The notes under the pieces: model-generated
What the model saw: only the letters and a program-made list of their open reading frames with translations
Databases searched by the model: none
Told to the model about the DNA's origin: nothing
NCBI GenBank assembly: GCA_001603275.1
Contig: LUYM01000006.1
Coordinates: 474,532-538,531, forward strand
Reading direction: 5' to 3'
DNA: 64,000 nt
Origin: Actinomycetales bacterium Actino_02
GTDB taxonomy: Bacteria; Actinomycetota; Actinomycetes; Propionibacteriales; Propionibacteriaceae
Shown: positions 25,492-36,282 of the stretch, in pieces
How the letters are laid out: every line of letters starts with the position of its first letter
Position numbering within the stretch: position 1 is the first letter of the stretch
Translations under genes and position numbers: made by a program

Positions 25492-26337
25492 TCAGAAGAG
25501 TTTCACCTCGGACTGGCTGATCCGGAAGCCGTGCTGGGTGCGGCTGTTCGTGCAGGTCACTCCGCTCGTCTCCGGCGTGCAGCTGAAGTCGCCGGCGGTC
25601 AGCGTCTTGCCGTAGGGCAAGACCGCCAGCGTGGAGGACGGGTTGTCCAGACCGGGACGGGTCTGGCCGAACTCTGCGTCCCACCACAGGGTTCCGTCAA
25701 TGCTCCTGCCCATCCCATCGACGTCGTTCAACTGGGGGTACTGGGTCTGATCGCTGCCGCAGTACCAGGCACCGCGGCCCGCGGTATTCACCTCAACGCC
25801 TTCCACCACCCCGTCATCGCAACCGAGCTGTTCGCGGGTGGGTTCGATCCCGGGCATCTCAACGTTGTTGTTGCAGTTGGCGAACTCGGCGCTGATGCTG
25901 CACCAGAACTTGCCGCTCGGCGAGGAGAAGAAGTTCACTCGGGTTTCTCGCGTCTTGCCGCTGCCCTCCGAGTGCCCGATCGCTTCACCGACTGTGGAGA
26001 CATCTCGAGTGGTCGCTGTCGGGTCCCAACTTGGACGGACGAGTGTCGTACTCGGCGTCGGCGTCTGCGACGGCGACGCACTGCTCGTAGGACTGGAGCT
26101 GGACGGAATCGGGCTCGGTGAGGCCACGATCCCGGGCTGCACCAGCTGCGGGATCAGGGTGGCGCCCCAGCCCAGCCCGGCCACGGCGACCAGGCTCGCG
26201 GTGATGCCGACCACCCGGCGCTGACGCCGGACCCGACGGCCGGTCGCCTCGACCCGCTCAGCCAAGGTGTCATCGGGAGTCCCGGCCGAGGTGTGCTCGT
26301 GCAGGGAGGTGCGGATGAGGTCGTCCAGGTCGTTCAT
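25492..26337 (-). CDS. Putative membrane anti-sigma factor / regulator with extracellular domain
   Basis: A 281-residue single-pass protein: a short N-terminal cytoplasmic region (DLDDLIRTSLHEHTSAGTPD), one membrane helix (VVGITASLVAVAGLGWGATLI), a Ser/Pro/Thr linker of about 40 residues, and an extracellular domain with six or so cysteines (FWCSIS, FANCNN, LGCDDG, WYCGSD, FSCTPE, VTCTNS) that could form disulfides. Its start overlaps the stop of the upstream ECF sigma factor by ATGA, so it is probably that sigma factor's regulator. No zinc-binding anti-sigma HxxxCxxC motif is present, so the role is inferred from context. Confidence 0.7.
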   Translation of the reverse strand: MNDLDDLIRTSLHEHTSAGTPDDTLAERVEATGRRVRRQRRVVGITASLVAVAGLGWGATLIPQLVQPGIVASPSPIPSSSSPTSSASPSQTPTPSTTLVRPSWDPTATTRDVSTVGEAIGHSEGSGKTRETRVNFFSSPSGKFWCSISAEFANCNNNVEMPGIEPTREQLGCDDGVVEGVEVNTAGRGAWYCGSDQTQYPQLNDVDGMGRSIDGTLWWDAEFGQTRPGLDNPSSTLAVLPYGKTLTAGDFSCTPETSGVTCTNSRTQHGFRISQSEVKLF

Positions 26338-26930
26338 GATTGGTCACTTCCCAGGTAGCTGCGAAGGTTGTCCAGGGCACGGGAGAGCTGGCTCTTTACA
26401 GTGCCCACTGAGATGCCGAGGATGTCGGCGATCGTGGCGAGATCGAGGTCTTCCAGATAGCGCAGGACGACGACCGCGCGCTGGCGGCGTCCGAGTCGTT
26501 CGAGGCCACGCCAGATCAGATCGCGCTCGTCGACCGGGTTCGTCCCTGCCGTCGAGAGATCAGGTGGCTCGGCGCTGGGTGACTCGTGGCGTCCCCAGTG
26601 GCGCCACGCCGACACGTAGCTGCGCGACATCGTCGTCCGGGCGAAGGCGGCCAGCCGGGTCCGGTCTTCGATGCGATCCCACGCCAGATACACCTTGACC
26701 AGGGTCGTTTGCAGAAGGTCGTCCGCATCGGCCGCACTGTGCGTCAAGGCCAAGGCATAGCGCCGCAGCGCCACCTGTTGGCCGGCGACGAAGTCCTCGA
26801 AAATGGCCGCAGGAGCCAGCTCGACGGTGGGGGAGGGGACGCTCATACCCCTCAGACGCCCACCATCGGGGGAAGGTTGCATGTGGCCTCTCGGCGACCG
26901 CACATCGTCTGGGCGCGACTCGCCGTTCAT
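26334..26930 (-). CDS. ECF sigma factor, SigE family
   Basis: A 198-residue sigma-70 family protein with region 2 (LRRYALALTHSAADADDLLQTTLVKVYLAWDRI) and region 4 (LERLGRRQRAVVVLRYLEDLDLATIADILGIS then VGTVKSQLSRAL). It resembles the SigE (SCO) type subgroup of actinobacteria. ATG at 26930 lies 6 nt after -10 TAGGGT (minus strand 26937-26942), implying a leaderless message and a 28-residue N-terminal extension; internal ATGs at 26882 and 26846 are alternatives. It is coupled by ATGA overlap to the membrane protein downstream. Confidence 0.87.
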   Translation of the reverse strand: MNGESRPDDVRSPRGHMQPSPDGGRLRGMSVPSPTVELAPAAIFEDFVAGQQVALRRYALALTHSAADADDLLQTTLVKVYLAWDRIEDRTRLAAFARTTMSRSYVSAWRHWGRHESPSAEPPDLSTAGTNPVDERDLIWRGLERLGRRQRAVVVLRYLEDLDLATIADILGISVGTVKSQLSRALDNLRSYLGSDQS

Positions 26931-26969
26931 GGCACGACCCTAGCCGTGCCATGAACCATCGGAGCGGGT

Positions 26970-27941
26970 TCAGCCCCGGGTGCGACTGATCTCGTACAGG
27001 GCGATGGATGCAGCCACGGAGGCGTTCAGCGACTCCACGGCCGAACCGATCGGGATCGAGACCAGCACGTCGCAGTTCTCCCGGACGAGTCGAGCCAAGC
27101 CTTCGCCTTCGGAGCCGATCACGACCAGCACCGGGCCGTCGATGCCAGGGAAGCCGGCCACGTCGGTCTCAGCCTCGCCAGCAAGGCCGACGATCGTGAA
27201 GCCGGCGTTGGCGTAGCGCTTCAGAGTCCGGTTCAGGTTGGTCACCTGGGCGACCGGGATCCGGGCGGCGGCACCGGCCGAGGTCTTCCAGGCTGCCGCG
27301 GTGAGCTGTGCCGAGCGACGCTCCGGGATGATCACGCCGGACGCGCCGAAGGCGGCTGCGCTGCGAATGATCGCGCCCAGATTGCGTGGGTCGGTGATCG
27401 AATCGCAAGCCACCACGATCGGTGCGAGCTCAGAGTCGAGGGCGTCGTCCAAGACGTCCTCGGCATCGGCGTACTCGAATGGCGGCAGTTGCAGGGCGAC
27501 GCCCTGATGGACGGCGCCACCGGTCAGCCGGTCGAGTTCGGTGCGGGTGGCCTGGAGCAGCGGGATGCCGTTCTCGGCGGCGAACTTGAGGATGTCGCGC
27601 AGCCGATCATCGCGCTCGACGCCGTCGGCCACGTAGGCGCGCTTCACCGGCAGTCCGGCCTGCAGCGCCTCGAACACAGGGTTGCGGCCGATCACCCAAT
27701 CGGAGCCGGCAGCCACCGAGTTGGCGGCCCGGGTGCCCGGACGGGTCCGCAGCCGACCGCCGACGGTCTTGCCCGGTTCGTCCGGCCCGCGACGGCGATA
27801 GGCCTTGTGGTAGGGACGATCCTCGGCCTTGGGGGTTGGGCCCTTGCCCTCCAGACCGCGACGGACGCGTCCGCCGGAGCCGGCCGGAGTGGTCTTGCCC
27901 TTCTTGCGGACGGCGCCCTTGCGCTGGCTGTTTCCTGGCAT
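26970..27941 (-). CDS. rlmB: 23S rRNA (guanosine(2251)-2'-O)-methyltransferase RlmB
   Basis: A 323-residue SpoU-family methyltransferase that 2'-O-methylates a 23S rRNA guanosine. A basic N-terminal tail of about 75 residues (RKGAVRKKGKTTPAG), common in actinobacterial members, precedes a substrate-binding domain and the SPOUT domain with ITDPRNLGAIIRSAAAFG, VVIGSEGEGLARL and IPIGSAVESLNASVAASI. It follows cysS by 7 nt, with the ATG at 27941 after GAGGAC. The cysS-rlmB pair is a conserved actinobacterial unit. Confidence 0.92.
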   Translation of the reverse strand: MPGNSQRKGAVRKKGKTTPAGSGGRVRRGLEGKGPTPKAEDRPYHKAYRRRGPDEPGKTVGGRLRTRPGTRAANSVAAGSDWVIGRNPVFEALQAGLPVKRAYVADGVERDDRLRDILKFAAENGIPLLQATRTELDRLTGGAVHQGVALQLPPFEYADAEDVLDDALDSELAPIVVACDSITDPRNLGAIIRSAAAFGASGVIIPERRSAQLTAAAWKTSAGAAARIPVAQVTNLNRTLKRYANAGFTIVGLAGEAETDVAGFPGIDGPVLVVIGSEGEGLARLVRENCDVLVSIPIGSAVESLNASVAASIALYEISRTRG

Positions 27942-27948
27942 CAGGTCC

Positions 27949-29358
27949 TCACTTCTCGATGGACCATCGCGGCCCATCGGGGGTATCGGTGACCTTCAGG
28001 CCGAGGTCGGCCAGCTGGTCGCGGATGGCATCGGCGGCGGCCCAGTCTTTGCGGGCACGAGCCTGGGTGCGCTGGTCGAGCAGGGCCTGAACCAGGCCGT
28101 CGACCACCGGGGTCAGATCGCTGGAGGCGCCGGTCTCGTGTGCCCACTCCGGGGCGTCCGGGTTCAGCCCGAATACGTCCAGCATGGCCAGCACCTGCGC
28201 ATAGGCGGTCAGCGCCGCCTGGTTGTCGCCGGCGTCCAGGGCGATGTTGCCTTGCTTGACCGTGTTGAACACGGTGGCCAGGGCGGTCGAGGTGCCCAGA
28301 TCGTCATTCATGGCTGCCACGAACTCGGCGGGCAGTTCGGCCGTTTCTGCCGGCAGCTTGAGCGCCTTCACCCGGTCGAGGAAGCCGTCGATCCGGGCCA
28401 GCTGGGCGGCGGCCTCGGCCAGGGAGGCATCGGACAGCTCGATGGCCGAGCGGTAGTGCGGCCCGGCCAGATAGAGCCGGACGGCGCGTCCGCCGTGAGC
28501 GGCGACCGCGGCCAGCACGTCGGCGGTGTTGCCCAGCGACTTGCTCATCTTCTCCCCGGCCATGGTGACCCAGGCGTTGTGCATCCAGTAGCTGGCGAAC
28601 GGGCGTCCGGCGGCCTTGGATTGGGCGATCTCGTTCTCGTGGTGCGGGAACCGCAGATCGATGCCGCCGCCGTGAATGTCGAAAGCATCGCCGAGGTACT
28701 TGCCGGCCATCGCCGAGCACTCCAGATGCCAGCCCGGACGGCCGCGTCCCCACGGGGTGTCCCAGGAGGCCGAAGCCGGCTCACCGGGCTTGGCGCCCTT
28801 CCAGAGCGCGAAGTCGCGGGGATCACGCTTGCCGCGTGGGTCGGCGTCCTCGGCCGGTGACATGTCGTCGATCTTCATCCCGGAAAGCTCGCCGTAGCTC
28901 GGCCAGGAGCGGACGTCGAAGTAGACGTCACCAGAACCGTCCTCGGCCGCGTAGGCGTGGCCCCGCTCGATCAGGGTGGCCATCAGTTCGATCATCTCCG
29001 GCACGTGCCCGGTTGCCCGCGGCTCGTAGGTCGGCGGACGGACCCCGAGCGCGCGGAACGCCTCGTGGAAGGCGGCCTCGAACAGATAGGCGTGCGCCCA
29101 CCACGGACGTCCGGCAGCCTCGGCCTTGGCCAGGATCTTGTCGTCGATGTCGGTGACATTGGTGAGCATGGTGACCCGGTAGCCGCTCACCTCCAGCCAG
29201 CGGCGCAGGACGTCGAAGTTGACCTCTTTGCGGACGTGGCCCAGATGGGGAGCCGACTGCACCGTGGCGCCACAGCAGTAGATCGAGACCTCGCCGGGAA
29301 CCAGCGGGACGAACTCGACCACCTCGCGTCGGGCGGTGTCATATAGGCGCAGACTCAC
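27949..29358 (-). CDS. cysS: Cysteinyl-tRNA synthetase
   Basis: A 469-residue class I aminoacyl-tRNA synthetase charging tRNA-Cys. The HIGH motif is SAPHLGHVR, preceded by the zinc-ligand region CCGATV; the other zinc ligands appear in HLECSAM and [20 protein letters not shown] is EKMSKSLGN. Length is normal. GTG at 29358 lies 6 nt after -10 TAGACT, so the message is likely leaderless. No cysteine-codon leader precedes it, in contrast with the cysteine and methionine synthesis genes of this window. Confidence 0.95.
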   Translation of the reverse strand: MSLRLYDTARREVVEFVPLVPGEVSIYCCGATVQSAPHLGHVRKEVNFDVLRRWLEVSGYRVTMLTNVTDIDDKILAKAEAAGRPWWAHAYLFEAAFHEAFRALGVRPPTYEPRATGHVPEMIELMATLIERGHAYAAEDGSGDVYFDVRSWPSYGELSGMKIDDMSPAEDADPRGKRDPRDFALWKGAKPGEPASASWDTPWGRGRPGWHLECSAMAGKYLGDAFDIHGGGIDLRFPHHENEIAQSKAAGRPFASYWMHNAWVTMAGEKMSKSLGNTADVLAAVAAHGGRAVRLYLAGPHYRSAIELSDASLAEAAAQLARIDGFLDRVKALKLPAETAELPAEFVAAMNDDLGTSTALATVFNTVKQGNIALDAGDNQAALTAYAQVLAMLDVFGLNPDAPEWAHETGASSDLTPVVDGLVQALLDQRTQARARKDWAAADAIRDQLADLGLKVTDTPDGPRWSIEK

Positions 29359-29409
29359 CGCAGCAGTCTATCGGGATCGGTGGATACGCCCGGACGCGCT
29401 GTGCGGCGA

Positions 29410-29766
29410 TCAGGTTGTCGACGGCCAGCTGTGCTCGACCAGAGCCACCGCGGCCGGCGCATCGAGCCCCAACGCCCGGACCCGACGGACGTACTCCGCC
29501 GCCGCCCGCCGTGCGCTGGCGGTCGCATCATCGCCGCTGACGAAGGTGCCGGCCCGGCCGCGGGTGTCGATCAACCCGGCCGCCTCCAGCTCCCGATAGG
29601 CCTTGGCCACGGTGTTCGGGGCCAGACCCAACTCGTCGGCGAGGGCTCGTACGGTGGCCAGCTTGCTTCCTGCCGCCAGCTGCCCGGATCGGATCTGTTC
29701 GCTCAGCTGCCGCTTCACCTGGTCGTAGGGCGGCTCCGCGGCGGAGTGGTCGATCCGGATGGTCAT
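29410..29766 (-). CDS. GntR family regulator, YtrA subfamily
   Basis: A 118-residue regulator: GntR winged helix (PPYDQVKRQLSEQIRSGQLAAG, then VRALADELGLAPNTVAKAYRELEAAGLIDT) with a short C-terminal helical tail, the YtrA arrangement. YtrA proteins usually repress neighbouring ABC transporters. Here the ATG at 29766 overlaps the stop of the upstream DUF4032 gene by ATGA and no transporter is adjacent, so the target is unclear. Confidence 0.85.
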   Translation of the reverse strand: MTIRIDHSAAEPPYDQVKRQLSEQIRSGQLAAGSKLATVRALADELGLAPNTVAKAYRELEAAGLIDTRGRAGTFVSGDDATASARRAAAEYVRRVRALGLDAPAAVALVEHSWPSTT

Positions 29767-31133
29767 CGCTTGCGGGCTCGCAGTGCGTCGATGTCCAGGA
29801 AACCGTGGGGAGTCACCGGGTCGTCGGCGGCCGCAGCTTCCTCCCACGGGTCGACCGGCATCGGGCCCTCGTCGTCCGCAAAGCCCTGGGACGGGTCGTA
29901 GGGATTGGCTAGTTGGCGTCCGTCGACCGGGCGAGTGTCCGACATGGCCTCATCCGGCAGCGCCCGCAGCACGTCGTTGATGTAGCCGTGAGTGGCCTCC
30001 AGCAGCGGCACTTCGCGGTGAGCGCGCTGCGAGGCGTACCAGCGGTAGTCGAGCACCTCGTGATAGATCTGCGCCGCATCCCGCTTTCCGCGCAGATCGG
30101 ACGGAACCGCGCCGGTCACCGGTTGGAAGCACTGGGTGAGCCACTCGTGAGCGACGACAGCCTCGTCCATGGCGCCTTGGTTGGTCCGGGCCCGGAAGGT
30201 GTCCAGGTCGTTGAGCAGGCGACGCGCCTGGTTCTCCTCGACGTCCAGCCCGGTCAGCCGCAGCAGGCGGCGAGTGTGGTGGCCGGCGTCGACGACCTTG
30301 GGCTGGATCCGGATTCGGGAGCCGTCCTCGATCGTGTCGATGGCCAGTTCGGCCACATCGAAGCCGAGCGCGTTCAGCCGCCGGACCCGCTTCTCGATCC
30401 GGAACACCTCCTGGTCGGAGAACTCCTCGACACCGGTCAACTCGGCCCACAGTTCGCGGTAGCGGCCCAGAATCGAATCGACAAGGCGTTGCGGGTTCAG
30501 CGACTCGTCGAGCATTCCGCCGGCTTCCAGATCGCAGAACTCGCCGAACAGGTTTGTGGTGGCGATCATCAGGTCGTGCTCGCGCTGGCCCTTGGTCAGG
30601 GTTTCGTGCATCTCGGCGGTCTCGGCGTCGACCAGGTAGGCCGCGAACTCGCCGGCGTCGCGTCGGAACAGCACGTTCGACAGCGAGACGTCGCCCCACA
30701 GGAAGCCGACAAGGTGCAGGCGGGCCAGCAGCAGCACCATGGCGTCCAGCAGGCGTCCGACGGTTTCGGGGCGGACGCCCTGAGCGAACAGCGAGCGGTA
30801 GGGCAGCGAGAACTCCAGGTGCCGGGTGATCAGCACCGGATCCAGCGGTTCACCGTCGGCGCCGACTCGTCCGGTGACCACGGCCAGCGGCTCGACCGCC
30901 GGCGTGTTCGTCCGATGCAGGTCGGTGAGCATCCGGTACTCATGGATGGCCAGCGCCTCGAGCACTTCCTTGGCGGCGTACACAGAGTTGCCCACCTTGA
31001 TGAAGCGGACGACGTGGCGGGAGATGCCGCGCGGCAGCGCGACCAGGTACTCCGGCGGCCATTCGGCCAGCGGCACTTCCCACGGCAGCGGAATCAGCCG
31101 TGAATCCGGGCGTGAAGACAGGAACCGAGGCAC
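29763..31133 (-). CDS. DUF4032 domain protein with kinase-like N-terminal half
   Basis: A 456-residue soluble protein. The N-terminal half resembles a lipopolysaccharide/protein-kinase fold: VRFIKVGNSVYAAKEV could hold the ATP lysine, and GFLWGDVSLSNVLFRRD followed by YLVDAETAEMHE mimics the catalytic HxDxxxxN and DxE loops. The middle and C-terminal parts match DUF4032 (EFSDQEVFRIEKRVRRLNALGFDVAEL). Function is unknown. GTG at 31133 has no clear ribosome binding site. It is coupled to the YtrA-type regulator downstream. Confidence 0.75.
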   Translation of the reverse strand: MPRFLSSRPDSRLIPLPWEVPLAEWPPEYLVALPRGISRHVVRFIKVGNSVYAAKEVLEALAIHEYRMLTDLHRTNTPAVEPLAVVTGRVGADGEPLDPVLITRHLEFSLPYRSLFAQGVRPETVGRLLDAMVLLLARLHLVGFLWGDVSLSNVLFRRDAGEFAAYLVDAETAEMHETLTKGQREHDLMIATTNLFGEFCDLEAGGMLDESLNPQRLVDSILGRYRELWAELTGVEEFSDQEVFRIEKRVRRLNALGFDVAELAIDTIEDGSRIRIQPKVVDAGHHTRRLLRLTGLDVEENQARRLLNDLDTFRARTNQGAMDEAVVAHEWLTQCFQPVTGAVPSDLRGKRDAAQIYHEVLDYRWYASQRAHREVPLLEATHGYINDVLRALPDEAMSDTRPVDGRQLANPYDPSQGFADDEGPMPVDPWEEAAAADDPVTPHGFLDIDALRARKR

Positions 31134-31200
31134 GGCTCAGTTTCCCACACGCCGACCTTGTCGCGACGGACGCCGGGGCGTCAGCCGGCAATCATCCAGC

Positions 31201-33006
31201 TCAGGGCACCTCGACTGGCGAGCACTCGGTGGAGTCAGAGCCGTCTGCCGGCCAGAACTCTGCACCCACCGAGATCGGTGCTCCTATCGCAAGGTTCTGC
31301 AGCGGGATGTTGAGGTCGATGGTGTCGCCGTGTACGGAGCCGTCGACCTCCTCGACCTCGTTCCCGTCAAGGTCAACAAGCCCGCTTATGTGGTCCTCCA
31401 TGACCTCCGCGTAGTACACGAAGTCGCCCGACTTTGAGAACAGCTTCACGTCGACCGACTCATCGGAACCGAGTTCCGTGTCCAGGCTGACCGTGACCGT
31501 CAGCCCGTTCTGCAGGGCCAACGCCTCGACCGACGTCAGCCCTGAGCCGTCGCAGGGGGTTGTGGCCCGTTGGAAACTGTCGTCGGCGTAGTCGTATTCG
31601 CTGGCCGGCTCGATGGAGTTCTCGGTGCTCGGCAGGCTCGGCAGGCTTGGACTGGGCGAGCTGGACGTCGTCGGTGTAGCCCCGACCGCAGCCATCGACC
31701 AGTCCGCCGGATGCGGGATGACGGCGAACGCTAGCGCGACAATGGCGAGAACCAGCGTGGGTACCAAGATCGCCGCAGCGCGCCGTCGGCGCCGATTCTG
31801 TCGCTCGATCGGGGTTTCCGGTCGCGGAGGCTGCGTCCTCGACCCTGAAGGTTGGCTAGCGCCGGTCGGCTTTGGCGAGGACGGTGCAGGCGCCGGAGTG
31901 GGCTGTACACGGCCAGAGCTGGTGTCTGGAGGTGTGACGGCCGCAGCCGCTGGCGTGCGGATCGAGGTTGCGGACACATCCTCATGGGCGGCTTCTTGCG
32001 GGGTTGTGACTGGTTCGGGTTCAACCGAGGCCGGTCGGATCCGGGTGTCCGACTCTTCGGACTCGGGAGATGGCGCCGACGTTGACGCATCGGACAGTGC
32101 GGCGGCCGATTCTGCCGCAGGTGCCGGGGTGATCGGGCGGAGCACCGTTTCCACGCCAGCCTCCTCATCCGGCTCCTCCGCTGTCTCGGGCTGGCTGACA
32201 GCCGTCGGAAGAGCGGCCGCCACCGTGCTCAGCTCATCGTGCACTTCGAGAGCCGTCGGGCGGGCTCCGGGCTCGACTGCGAGCATGCGGGCGATGAGGC
32301 CGGCGATGGAGCCGCCGTGCGCTGCTGGTGGCGCAGCCTCCGTGACCAGTCGGACCAGCATCGAGACCGAGGTGCTGGACTCATCGTGGCTTGCAAACGG
32401 TGCATGGCCTTCGACGGAGGCGAACAAGGTCGCGCCGAGCGAGTAGACATCCGATGCCGGCCCTGCCTCGCTGCCGCGAGCTACCTCGGGTGGCAGATAG
32501 GCGACGGACCCGATCAGATGCCCGGTCTTGGTCAGTCCGGTGTCGCCGGCGACTCGAGCAACTCCGAAATCGGTGAGTTTCGCGTTGTCGCCAGGGCTGA
32601 GCAGGATGTTCGACGGCTTCACATCCCGATGGACGATTCCGAGCGCGTGAGCCGCCGCGAGCGCAGACGCCACCTGGGACCCGATGCGAGCGGCCCGCTC
32701 CGGAGCAAGCGCGCCGCGACGGATCACCTGGGCGAGGTTCTCGGCAGGCACGTACTCCATGACGATGTAGGCCTCGGTGCCCTCGATCACCAGGTCGTGC
32801 ACGGTCACGACGTGCGGATGGTGGATCCGGGCTGCGGATCGCGCTTCTCTCAGCAGGCGCTGGGTGGCGACCACGCTGTCCTCTTCGCCGGCGAGGATGT
32901 GCTTCACCGCGACTTCACGGCCCAGCACAGTGTCCTCGGCGAGGAAGACCTCGCCCATCCCGCCGCGGCCGATGACCCGGCCAAGTCGATACCGTCCGCC
33001 CAGCAT
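31201..33006 (-). CDS. Membrane serine/threonine protein kinase (PknB-like)
   Basis: A 601-residue Hanks-type kinase. Residues about 5-265 form the kinase domain: glycine loop GRVIGRGGMGEVFLAED, Lys35 in EVAVKHI, catalytic IVHRDVKPSNILLS, LTDFGVAR. A Ser/Pro/Thr/Glu-rich linker of about 150 residues leads to one membrane helix (AAAILVPTLVLAIVALAFAV) and an extracellular domain of about 190 residues with two cysteines (TTPCDGSG, DSTECSPV). No PASTA repeats are seen, so the external sensor differs from PknB. ATG at 33006 follows GGGAGGCGG. It is divergent from groES. Confidence 0.9.
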   Translation of the reverse strand: MLGGRYRLGRVIGRGGMGEVFLAEDTVLGREVAVKHILAGEEDSVVATQRLLREARSAARIHHPHVVTVHDLVIEGTEAYIVMEYVPAENLAQVIRRGALAPERAARIGSQVASALAAAHALGIVHRDVKPSNILLSPGDNAKLTDFGVARVAGDTGLTKTGHLIGSVAYLPPEVARGSEAGPASDVYSLGATLFASVEGHAPFASHDESSTSVSMLVRLVTEAAPPAAHGGSIAGLIARMLAVEPGARPTALEVHDELSTVAAALPTAVSQPETAEEPDEEAGVETVLRPITPAPAAESAAALSDASTSAPSPESEESDTRIRPASVEPEPVTTPQEAAHEDVSATSIRTPAAAAVTPPDTSSGRVQPTPAPAPSSPKPTGASQPSGSRTQPPRPETPIERQNRRRRRAAAILVPTLVLAIVALAFAVIPHPADWSMAAVGATPTTSSSPSPSLPSLPSTENSIEPASEYDYADDSFQRATTPCDGSGLTSVEALALQNGLTVTVSLDTELGSDESVDVKLFSKSGDFVYYAEVMEDHISGLVDLDGNEVEEVDGSVHGDTIDLNIPLQNLAIGAPISVGAEFWPADGSDSTECSPVEVP

Positions 33007-33103
33007 TCCGCCTCCCGGAGAAATGATGGCATCTGCCGGACCCGGATGGGCCGGCTGACAGGTCTTTGGCCGCCCGCCCGCGCGAGGGAACTGGCCAGCA
33101 GCG

Positions 33104-33130
33104 TTGGCACTCGGCTTGATCGAGTGCTAA
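33104..33130. promoter_or_regulatory. CIRCE element 1 (HrcA operator)
   Basis: TTGGCACTC-N9-GAGTGCTAA matches the CIRCE consensus TTAGCACTC-N9-GAGTGCTAA with one mismatch. It overlaps the -35 region of the groES promoter. HrcA itself is not encoded in this window. Confidence 0.93.
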
Positions 33131-33144
33131 GGGCGGTATAGATT
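33116..33144 (+). promoter_or_regulatory. groES-groEL promoter
   Basis: TTGATC at 33116-33121 and TAGATT at 33139-33144 are separated by exactly 17 bp. The -35 box lies inside the first CIRCE element and the second element begins six bases after the -10 box, so HrcA binding at either site should block initiation. Confidence 0.75.
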
Positions 33145-33149
33145 CGCTG

Positions 33150-33176
33150 TTAGCACTCTCGGTGTGAGGGTGCCAA
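33150..33176. promoter_or_regulatory. CIRCE element 2 (HrcA operator)
   Basis: TTAGCACTC-N9-GGGTGCCAA: the left half is perfect, the right half has two mismatches. It falls just downstream of the -10 box, probably in the transcribed leader, as in many groE operons. Confidence 0.88.
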
Positions 33177-33266
33177 TCAGCCTACGGCGGCACCGCGACG
33201 ACGCCGGGGGCTCGGAACACCTGACCCTGATGGGCCGAAAGGCCCGCGCAACGAAAGGTTTTTGAC

Positions 33267-33563
33267 GTGGCAGTCACGATCAAGCCGCTGGAGGACCGGA
33301 TCCTCGTTCAGCCGCTGGAAGCCGAGCAGACCACCGCTTCCGGGCTGGTCATCCCCGATACCGCCAAGGAGAAGCCCCAGGAGGGCAAGGTGCTGGCCAC
33401 CGGCCCCGGGCGCATCGACGACAACGGCAACCGGGTTCCGCTCGATGTTGCCGAGGGTGACGTTGTCATCTTCAGCAAGTACGGCGGCACCGAGGTCAAG
33501 TACAACGGCCAGGAGTACCTGCTCCTGAACGCCCGCGACATCCTCGCTGTCGTTACCAAGTAA
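33267..33563 (+). CDS. groES: Co-chaperonin GroES
   Basis: A 98-residue co-chaperonin forming the heptameric lid on Gro[22 protein letters not shown] opens as usual, the mobile loop [20 protein letters not shown] and the roof [13 protein letters not shown] are present. GTG at 33267 is preceded by GAAAGG. The gene lies directly downstream of two CIRCE sites and ten nucleotides before groEL, so it is HrcA-controlled and heat-inducible. Confidence 0.97.
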   Translation: MAVTIKPLEDRILVQPLEAEQTTASGLVIPDTAKEKPQEGKVLATGPGRIDDNGNRVPLDVAEGDVVIFSKYGGTEVKYNGQEYLLLNARDILAVVTK

Positions 33564-35177
<1,614 letters not shown>

Positions 35178-35188
35178 GTAGTTCCCGG

Positions 35189-35224
35189 CGAGCGGGCCTC
35201 CACCTTCGGGTGGGGGCCCGCTCG
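35189..35224 (+). terminator. groES-groEL terminator
   Basis: CGAGCGGGCC at 35189-35198 pairs with GGCCCGCTCG at 35215-35224, and an inner stem CACC/GGTG with a TTCG tetraloop extends it. It begins 12 bp after the groEL stop codon. Confidence 0.85.
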
Positions 35225-35313
35225 TGCGTTGTCGGCAGCCTCGTCCCCGAGGATGAGGCGAGTCTGCCGATCAGGATGATGTTCCGGCGGCCCTGGCTTC
35301 CTAGGCTCAGGGC

Positions 35314-36282
35314 ATGACCATAGAAGAGTTGGCACCGGCACAGCCGCCTCGGGCGGTACCGCCGGGAATCGAGGCCCACGGGTTGCGTCGATGGTTCGGC
35401 GACGTGCATGCCGTTGACGGGGTCAGCTTCGAAGCCCCGGCCGGTGCCGTGACCGCCCTGATCGGTCCCAACGGCTCGGGCAAGACCACTTTGCTGCTGC
35501 TATTGGCCGGACTGCTGGCACCCGACGATGGACGGGCCATGGTGGCCGGCCACGACCTGGCCACCGAGTCGCTGGCGGCGCGAGCCACGACCGGCTGGAT
35601 GCCGGACAGCTTCGGCACCTGGGACGCCCTGACCTGCACCGAGATTCTGACGGCTTTCGCGCGGGCCTACGCCATCGACCGGCGGGTGGCCGCCACTCCG
35701 GCGAAGGTGGCCGGCATGCTCGAACGCGTCCATCTGTCGGAGTTCGCGCAGCGGCCCGCCCGGGTGCTCAGCCGTGGCCAGAAGCAGCGGCTCGGCCTGG
35801 CCCGCGCCCTGATCCACGACCCGCAGGTGCTGTTGCTGGACGAGCCGGCCTCCGGGCTGGATCCCCGGTCCCGGATCGAGTTGCGCGACCTGCTGCGCGA
35901 ACTGGCCGGCGAAGGCAAGACCGTGCTGGTCTCCAGCCACGTCCTGTCCGAGTTGGAGGAGGTGTACGACCACGCCGTGTTCCTGTCCAAGGGACGCACC
36001 GTCGACGTGGCCGCCTCAGCCCAGGCGTCCGCGCCGACCATGCGGGGCTGGCGGCTGGAGGCATTGGATCCGGCCGGACTGCGCAGCTTCCTGGATTCGA
36101 TCGCGGTGCCCTGGACCCCCGGCAGCTCGGCTGGCGAAGTCGTCGTCTCCCTGGCCGGCTACGACTCGGCGGCCGACCTGGCCCGCTCGGCGATCAGTTC
36201 CGGCGTGAGCCTGCACACCATCGCCCCGATCGCCGGACGGCTGGAACAGACCTACCTGGCCCTGAATGAGGAGCGGATATGA
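35314..36282 (+). CDS. ABC transporter ATP-binding protein
   Basis: A 322-residue ABC ATPase: Walker A IGPNGSGKTTLLLLL, ABC signature VLSRGQKQRLGLARAL, Walker B QVLLLDEPASGLD, switch His in VLVSSHVLSEL. Architecture and the C-terminal extension resemble CcmA/DrrA-type exporters. ATG at 35314 lies 6 nt after -10 TAGGCT (35302-35307), so it is likely leaderless. The stop overlaps the permease gene by ATGA; a two-component system lies convergently downstream. Substrate is unknown. Confidence 0.9.
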   Translation: MTIEELAPAQPPRAVPPGIEAHGLRRWFGDVHAVDGVSFEAPAGAVTALIGPNGSGKTTLLLLLAGLLAPDDGRAMVAGHDLATESLAARATTGWMPDSFGTWDALTCTEILTAFARAYAIDRRVAATPAKVAGMLERVHLSEFAQRPARVLSRGQKQRLGLARALIHDPQVLLLDEPASGLDPRSRIELRDLLRELAGEGKTVLVSSHVLSELEEVYDHAVFLSKGRTVDVAASAQASAPTMRGWRLEALDPAGLRSFLDSIAVPWTPGSSAGEVVVSLAGYDSAADLARSAISSGVSLHTIAPIAGRLEQTYLALNEERI

